NCBI GenBank assembly: GCA_000310025.1
Contig: FN649734.1
Span: 4,987,620 to 5,017,659 of the forward strand
Reading direction: 5' to 3'
Source of the DNA: Ectocarpus siliculosus
Lineage: Eukaryota > Sar > Phaeophyceae > Ectocarpales > Ectocarpaceae
DNA: 30,040 nt
Shown piece by piece: positions 24,476-30,040 of this stretch. The stretch's first letter is position 1. Every line of letters begins with the position of its first letter. Position numbers and translations under genes: made by a program. The notes below the pieces were generated by a model that searched no databases, was not told the DNA's origin, and saw only the letters and a program-made list of their open reading frames with translations.

Positions 24476-24639
24476 CACTGCTCCCTCCGAAGGGGATCTG
24501 TCACGGGCGATGCTAACGTTCCGGCCGCCATCAACGTGGAGAAAATACCCTGACGGACAGGCAGTTTCCCTATAGGCGGTATTCGGCAACAGCTTGACGT
24601 ACGACGCCACTGCGGCAGCGCGGTTAGCGCAAACGTCTT

Positions 24640-24692
24640 CATGCAGGGGAGAGGGGGAGGGGGGGAGGGGGGCGTGAGGGAGAGAGAGCAAA
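24640..24692. repeat. G-rich tract with quadruplex potential
   Basis: 'ggggagagggggagggggggaggggggcgtgaggg': at least four runs of three or more G within 35 bases. Confidence 0.85.
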
Positions 24693-24699
24693 AGGCGAG

Positions 24700-25154
24700 G
24701 GGAGTCGACTCAAGCGTTATCTGTCGTATGTGTTATTAAGCGGCAATGAGAACAAGGCGTTCACCTTGAAACGTGGCTATGGTCTCCAACCGCGGCCGCT
24801 CTATTTGTATACAGCGATTGAAGGGTTGTATCATCGGTGTGGACGAAGCCTGACTGTATCACAGCGCTATCCATCTATCATACCGTGCTTGAGCATCACT
24901 ACGTTGGCACCGACCGCGCTAGCCCTGACGAGATGCACCCCAAAGGCTGATTATCGCTTGCGTGTTCCTGCCTTGCATGTAATAGGTGGTATTCATGCAC
25001 TTTTTAAGTCGTACGAGATCGAGTTGACCGCGAGCGATGACAGCGAGCTCTGGGAGGTATGGCAGTCGGGCCCGGAAGGCTGTTTCACGAGCTCGTTGGA
25101 GACATAATGGAAGAGCAGGAAGGTGGCACGTCATTCTCAAAACGAATTTTCATC

Positions 25155-25191
<37 letters not shown>

Positions 25192-27240
25192 TGTGTTTTG
25201 TCCCTATCTACTCTGGCGACAGTCTACACCAGTAAAAAATGCACGAACATACATTTTTTTCTTAGGAGTGTTACTTTGAAGCGTGTGGTGGGCTTTCACA
25301 AGGTAGTGTAGAGGAGCAGAAGCAGCTAAGGCCGAAGGCATGCTTTTTATCTGTTTCGCTTCAAGAGCAAGAATGGGCGTCTGTCTTCCTTTTTTTAAGG
25401 GAGAATCATTGTGTGTTCCCCCCTTTACGAGTAGGCACATCTACAGTATCTACCTTGTCCTAGCCCTGACCTCCACATATATCCACATGACGGAAAGACA
25501 GGATGGACAGGAACAATAAACCTCGTCGCAGCACAGCCAGCATCTCCTCAACTTCAACGGCTACGTAGAAATCAACGCTTGTAGATTGTGTGCCGACGGA
25601 TGTTTTATCAATTGAACTTATGAAGCGGGTTCATGGTAGCTGCTTGTCTTATCCTCTGTAGCAGGGGGGCGGAACGCGCTTGTTCCTACCAAACGTATCG
25701 GTTCTCACCCAGGCTGAGTTTCCCGCTTAATTGTGCGCTACAATACTACAATATCATCTAGATTACATCATCAGGTTCATCGAGATCGAAGATTACGTGT
25801 AGGGTTGGTGATAAGAAAACTCTCTGTTCCACAAGGTTTTCTGATAGTGCATGGGCGACACTGCTTGGGTCCAGTGCTGAAGCGAGCCAGCAGCTAATGT
25901 TAACTACGTTGCGAATGGCGTGCCTTGTCGTGGGAAGTGGCCGAGAGGTTCCTGCAGTATTTCGTATCGTCGGCCTCCCAACAAGAAGTAGACTACGGAA
26001 GGCCCGATAGAACAGTTGAAACCATGCAGGTCCATATGCAGAGACCGCCGATGCGCACTGTAGGTGCAAGAGTTGTTGATACAACTCGGAACGTAGAATC
26101 AGTCTCACGAAACACCATTCCAATAACGTTATGGAGAGAGGTGTAGTCTCGCCCCGGCCTTTACAACAAAACATCAAAGGGTGCTCTTGCGTGGTTGCGA
26201 TTCGTGTACAATCGCCGGCTTTGTTTGTTACCCTACCTACTGTTCTACCGAAGGCTTGTTATATGCTGCGCCCCTTCCCCTTCCCCTTCCCCTTCCCCAT
26301 TTCCCTTCGCAGCAGCGACTAGTCGTCGACTCTGCTCTTGCAGCACCAGGTAGATGCTACTGCTGTACGTGTAGTCAGCAGCGTGCCTCCGTCATGTTTC
26401 GAGACGACGAAGAGAAGTATCAATGGGTGCTACGCCGAGCAGGTCGACTAGGCCGCGCCGCTACGACACAGGAGCAATGGCTGGCCGTGCACGGGGCCCC
26501 GAGGGCTGACCTATAGACGCCAGGCCGTCTTCGGCGCCGGATTCCGGGTTCGCATATCGTTTCCCTCCTCCCCGGGACCGGGACACAAAATCCTAATGTA
26601 ACGTGTGGTGGTTTTTCGATACTTCTACAGTATCTACCCAGCAGCCATGCGCACAGATCGAAATGTGTGCACCTTCGCAGGCGCTCGCGATGCGGTGCCC
26701 GTCTTGACAGCACGCTGCACGTACAACTCGATACTCAAGCAAGCGTTCGAGTGATTCGAGTGTACACGGCCCCTCTGTTTGTTGAGAACGAAGTTCGCGG
26801 TAAAAGCTGCCGAACCCGACGCTCGTTGCCCTTCATGCTGGTAACATTACCGAAAAGAACAACGCCATGCTGTGGGGCGTTGAAACGTGGGCCTTGCACC
26901 TTTGAGCGGAGACAAGCAGCCGTCTCTTCCTGAGGGGGGGGGCGAGAGCAGACAGAGAGGGTTTTGCACGAGAAATGGGGAACGCTGATTGGCCAATATG
27001 TACAGTCTCCTGGTTCTCTTTTCTGGCGCCCGCGCTCTCGCGCTACTGCCACTTCCACGGGATGAACTTATGAACTGCCGTTACAATTCATAGAAGCGCC
27101 TACATATCGTACAAAGTATTCAACTTGCGACAGCCAGCATGACATTAGATCTCAACATCTAGCATCCCACGTAAGCTACGTTGCTTGCTCGATCTGGCGC
27201 GATAGAGACAGCGATCGCCATTTTTCTGAGAAATATTGTG
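24700..27240. other. Mostly unassigned sequence, two microsatellites
   Basis: A (GT)n tract at about 25160-25190 and a CCCCTT tract at about 26271-26298. A plus-strand frame 26395-26515 (MFRDDEEKYQWVLRRAGRLG, then AATTQEQWLAVHG and a stop) has protein-like composition, but I found no in-phase partner exon; I rate it about 0.2 as a terminal exon. Confidence 0.6.
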
Positions 27241-27708
27241 TTTGATCTCACTCATGTCGAAAAAAAACAGGACTGAGTGCAGATACTATAGACTTTCGAT
27301 GACATAGCAAACGGAGGCCCCTTTGCCTCTCCGCGGCCCCAGGGCAACGACGTCCCGCCACCGGAGGTGATATGGCGATCCATTCCGCCGTGTGATGGAC
27401 GTGTCCAGTATGGTGCTGCGGTATTGATGGTAAGCGAGAAGGCTGTGAGGCTGTACATCTTGCTGTATGCATAGGACGAGAATCAATCGTAGAATCACAC
27501 GCACACACGCTGACCTGGAGAAAGCTTCTGCGCAGACTATCATCGACGTCCGGATTGTTGGCGTTTTATCGTTTATAGTTTGAGACCCTCGTGCTATGGA
27601 ATTTCGCTCTCCAGAGAGGTGCACTTTTTGTTGTCCCAGCGTTGGTTGAATCTGTCGTGCGTGCAGTGATCTCTCCATCTCTCCGTTCGTTGTCATCGGT
27701 CTGTTCGA

Positions 27709-27839
27709 TTATCTTCGGCAAATAACATTTTGGTCGTCCGAAATGCCGTACTCGCGTCCGTTGTTGTAAGAAAAATAAAGCACCACACTGCTGTCTGTCT
27801 CCTTGATATGGTCAAACATGCACGTGATGCATACTTCTC
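27709..27839 (-). CDS. Candidate isolated terminal exon
   Basis: Acceptor caatgctgcag|GA (one base needed from an upstream exon), then EVCITCMFDHIKETDSSVVL, YFSYNNGREYGISDDQNVIC and RR before the stop. Balanced amino-acid use, free of the repeat-derived runs seen elsewhere, suggests real coding. No upstream exon identified and no family recognised. It may be a remnant. Confidence 0.35.
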
Positions 27840-28294
27840 CTGCAGCATTGATTGGCGTATGCGTGGCGGCCATCTTGTGTGCCCTTCGGTGGCCAACTTC
27901 GTTACACGAGCGCGAAGTGAACGTGTTCACATGTTCACATCGAACTGGAGGTGCGGTACATGTATAATGCCAGCCGCTTCTCACAGGGGCTGCACGGTGC
28001 ACACCAACATAACACATACATGGAAGAGATGTTTCAAAATCTTGAAGCGACCCAACAAGGGCAGCCCCGGGGACACAACGAACTCAACACAACAACCTTA
28101 TTATTCACTCCCCATTCAAAAAGCCTCGCGAAGCCCTTGTAGTACCTTCGCCCTTACATCTGCATTGCTGTGTTGTACACATGAATGTAAGGGAGAGTGA
28201 GGTTTTTTTATTTCCTCAGTATGACCACAACGAATCCATTTCTATCGAAGAAAAGAGTCTAAGATACATGTAGATTAACAATGAATCCATAGAG

Positions 28295-28872
28295 TCAGCG
28301 AAGAAAGTGCTGTTTTTCCACGATTTCCCGAGCAGCACACATTGATATCTCCCCCGTGGGTAACAGGGTCAACAACACAGTTTGGTAGCCATCCTGTGCA
28401 TCTCTCTGTATGTTATGCGGGGAAGGTGTAGAAGGAATGTGTTGGATAGTTGGTTCGTCGGGTGTGCTATCACCCTGAAGAAAAACACAACACATACGCG
28501 GTGAAACATTTACTCTCTGTTTTCCGCGTGTTGATCCCTCACTGGCGCCGCGTAAGTTTTTAGTAGCTTTGCATACATGTGACAGGCATGCATCCATTTC
28601 GAAAAATAATAAAAAGAACAAAAAAGGTGAAGTTGTGGAGTTTGAGAGTCACACACGGAGATGAACGTGCCCGATGACTTGCCGGTGATCTTATCTTCAG
28701 CGTGCTGCCAGATTGAAGCCAGTTGGCCCCACTGAACCCGCACACAGCATTGTTCAGCGGGCCGGCTGCCAGCGGCCCCCTTTCAAACAACGCCCATCGC
28801 ACACGTACCCCAGAACTTGGTGTGCAATGTCCGCCACACATGAGGCAAAGAACATTGAGCCGCAGCGCGACC
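28295..28872 (-). CDS. Candidate small gene, 3' exons (partial)
   Basis: Three exons with matching phase: 28809-28872 (acceptor cctccag|G, reads VALRLNVLCLMCGGHCTPSS then G; donor GGG|GTACGT), 28657-28731 (acceptor gttcag|TGG, reads WGQLASIWQHAEDKITGKSS then GTFIS; donor TCC|GTGTGT) and 28295-28474 (acceptor cttcag|GGT, reads GDSTPDEPTIQHIPSTPSPH, a middle part, then EISMCAAREIVEKQHFLR and stop). An exon further 5' might be near 29190-29370 (acceptor cccgcag|ATG, MGQLLKRGLDAGEYAHG), but its donor was not resolved. No family recognised. Confidence 0.4.
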
Positions 28873-29461
28873 CTGGAGGCAACTATCCAAGTTAGCGTGG
28901 GCGGCAGCGGTGCGATGCCCGCGCTTGTTTTGCGACAAGGGTAGACGTATTTTGGCGTTTGGTGAGGAGTTGTGATCTGCGATAACGACCATCAACCAGA
29001 GGACAACGCCGCCTGCCGTTCCACTGGCTCCGACATCTCGGTCAAGGGCAACCTCGTGCTGAGACCGACAACAACATTAATTCCGAGTGAATAGATAGGC
29101 CGGCGACCACACGCGGACGACGATGATGATGACGACGGACACTGATGGACCTCCGTGTCACCCGCTCCTTGACGCAGCACCATCTGCACCATCTGGGAGG
29201 TTGAAGTGACAACACATCTCCATGCGCTTGCTTTTGGAGTAGTAGCGTAGGGGCATCAACCCCCGGGACTCTCCGACGCACCATCCAGTGGCCGGTGAAG
29301 CTCCCGTGCGCATATTCCCCTGCATCCAACCCCCTTTTGAGAAGTTGCCCCATCTGCGGGCAGATCAGGATCGGTAAGTTCAAGTAACGATTTTCATTGA
29401 AGTACCGTAGAGCCCGAGCCGACGTGGTCACCCGGAGAGACCTCGTTTGTCCTGTTATGCA

Positions 29462-30040
29462 TAATCGCGGAACTAGACCATCCGACTAGTCAGCGCTGAC
29501 TAGCCGGATGGTCTAGTTCCGCGATTAAAAGATATGCGCTGAGCTCGTTAGCACCCGGCCGGATCACATGGGCTTGAGGCTATTTGCTGCTTACTCACTG
29601 AGAGGAGGGATCTCCGGGGCGTACCCCTCGCCAAACGCTGCTGCTCAGTCAATGGTAATTCTACGCAAAGAAAAGTGATCCAGCCGGTATTCGAACTTCG
29701 TGCGGGAATCCTCTAATCGCGGAACTAGACCATCCGGCAAGTCAGCGCTGACTTAATGGTCTAATGGTCAAAGCGTTCTTACACAAATTTCCACGCACGG
29801 GTTCGAATCCCAATGGTCCACTAACACAAGAATCACCATTTGTTTACCGAACAGCGGCGTCTGGCGAGGGGTACTGTAAGCCCCGGAGATCTCTACTCTC
29901 AATCCCAGTGATTAAGCTACGAACAGCCTCAAGCCCATGTGATCCGGCCGGGTGCTAACGAGCTCTGAGCATATCTTTTAATCGCGGAACTAGACCATCC
30001 GGCTAGTCAACGCTGACTAGCCGGATGGTCTAGTTCCGCG
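29462..30040. mobile_element. Inverted dimer of a SINE-like, tRNA-headed element with palindromic ends (cut by window edge)
   Basis: The arms 29462-29713 and about 29785-30040 are reverse complements with drift. Shared blocks: 'ttcgaat(a/c)cc', 'agaat(t/c)accatt', 'ggcgaggggtac', 'ccccggagatc', 'cctcaagcccatgtgatccggccgggtgctaacgagctc' and 'gcatatcttttaatcgcgg'. The outer ends are palindromes: 29462-29527 (66 bp, one mismatched pair) and 29979 past the edge. A decayed palindrome copy (29713-29762) sits in the centre. No open reading frame, so it would be non-autonomous. Confidence 0.8.
29750..29822 (+). pseudogene. tRNA-like head (Pol III A/B boxes), not a functional tRNA
   Basis: A-box-like TGGTCTAATGG at 29757-29767 and a perfect B-box GGTTCGAATCC at 29800-29810, 33 bp apart as in tRNA genes. 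The acceptor stem (GACTTAA against the 3' end) and the anticodon stem do not pair, so it cannot fold as a tRNA. An inverted partner of the B-box (agttcgaatac, minus strand) lies at about 29685-29697. Confidence 0.5.

Noticed and set aside
29752-29820. Functional tRNA gene
   Set aside because: Pol III boxes are present but the acceptor and anticodon stems do not pair.

Overview
The window is eukaryotic nuclear DNA. One minus-strand gene, interrupted by many GT-AG introns, fills about the first 20.9 kb. Roughly 9 kb of repeat-rich, mostly non-coding sequence follows. The long introns (about 0.2 to 2.3 kb), GC-rich coding exons full of Gln/Ala/Pro/Gly runs, and introns packed with CAG/CAA, GA and minisatellite repeats suggest a stramenopile, most likely a brown alga of the Ectocarpus type. 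That assignment is inference from style; no marker gene was seen.

Main gene (20863 down to 1, minus strand, continuing past the left edge). I assembled 23 exons by hand from splice signals and reading phase. The phases agree at all 22 junctions and give at least 1,465 residues. The order is: N-terminal J-domain with HPD (residues 1-71); acidic Asp/Ser stretch and Gly/Met-rich linker (72-204); Lys/Glu/Arg-rich coiled coil (205-315); ankyrin-type repeats (about 316-550); second charged coiled coil (551-662); linker (663-732); a 522-residue low-complexity exon holding five GW/WG motifs and Pro/Gln/Ala runs (733-1254); Ala-rich and hydrophobic linkers (1255-1331); a four-cysteine zinc-ribbon-like segment split by an intron (about 1336-1367); and an Ala/Thr-rich stretch running off the window. 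It looks like a large J-domain co-chaperone scaffold. The J-domain would recruit Hsp70 and the ankyrin, coiled-coil and GW regions would bind partners. An Argonaute link through the GW motifs is a hypothesis.

Introns. At least nine introns contain tandem arrays whose unit includes a copy of the adjoining splice site: donors of exons 15, 16 and 21, and acceptors of exons 5, 7, 8, 9, 12 and, less clearly, 19. There is also a higher-order minisatellite (1858-2200), an inverted duplication (2421-2925), and two dispersed repeat families shared between introns.

Right side (20.9-30.0 kb). No second gene is secure. A phase-consistent chain of three short minus-strand exons ends at 28295, and an isolated minus-strand exon ends at 27709; both are tentative. 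Repeats here are a 47-bp palindrome (21161-21207), a tandem duplication of about 540 bp (23340-24475), and an inverted dimer of a tRNA-headed, SINE-like element with 66-bp palindromic ends (29462-30040), cut by the right edge.
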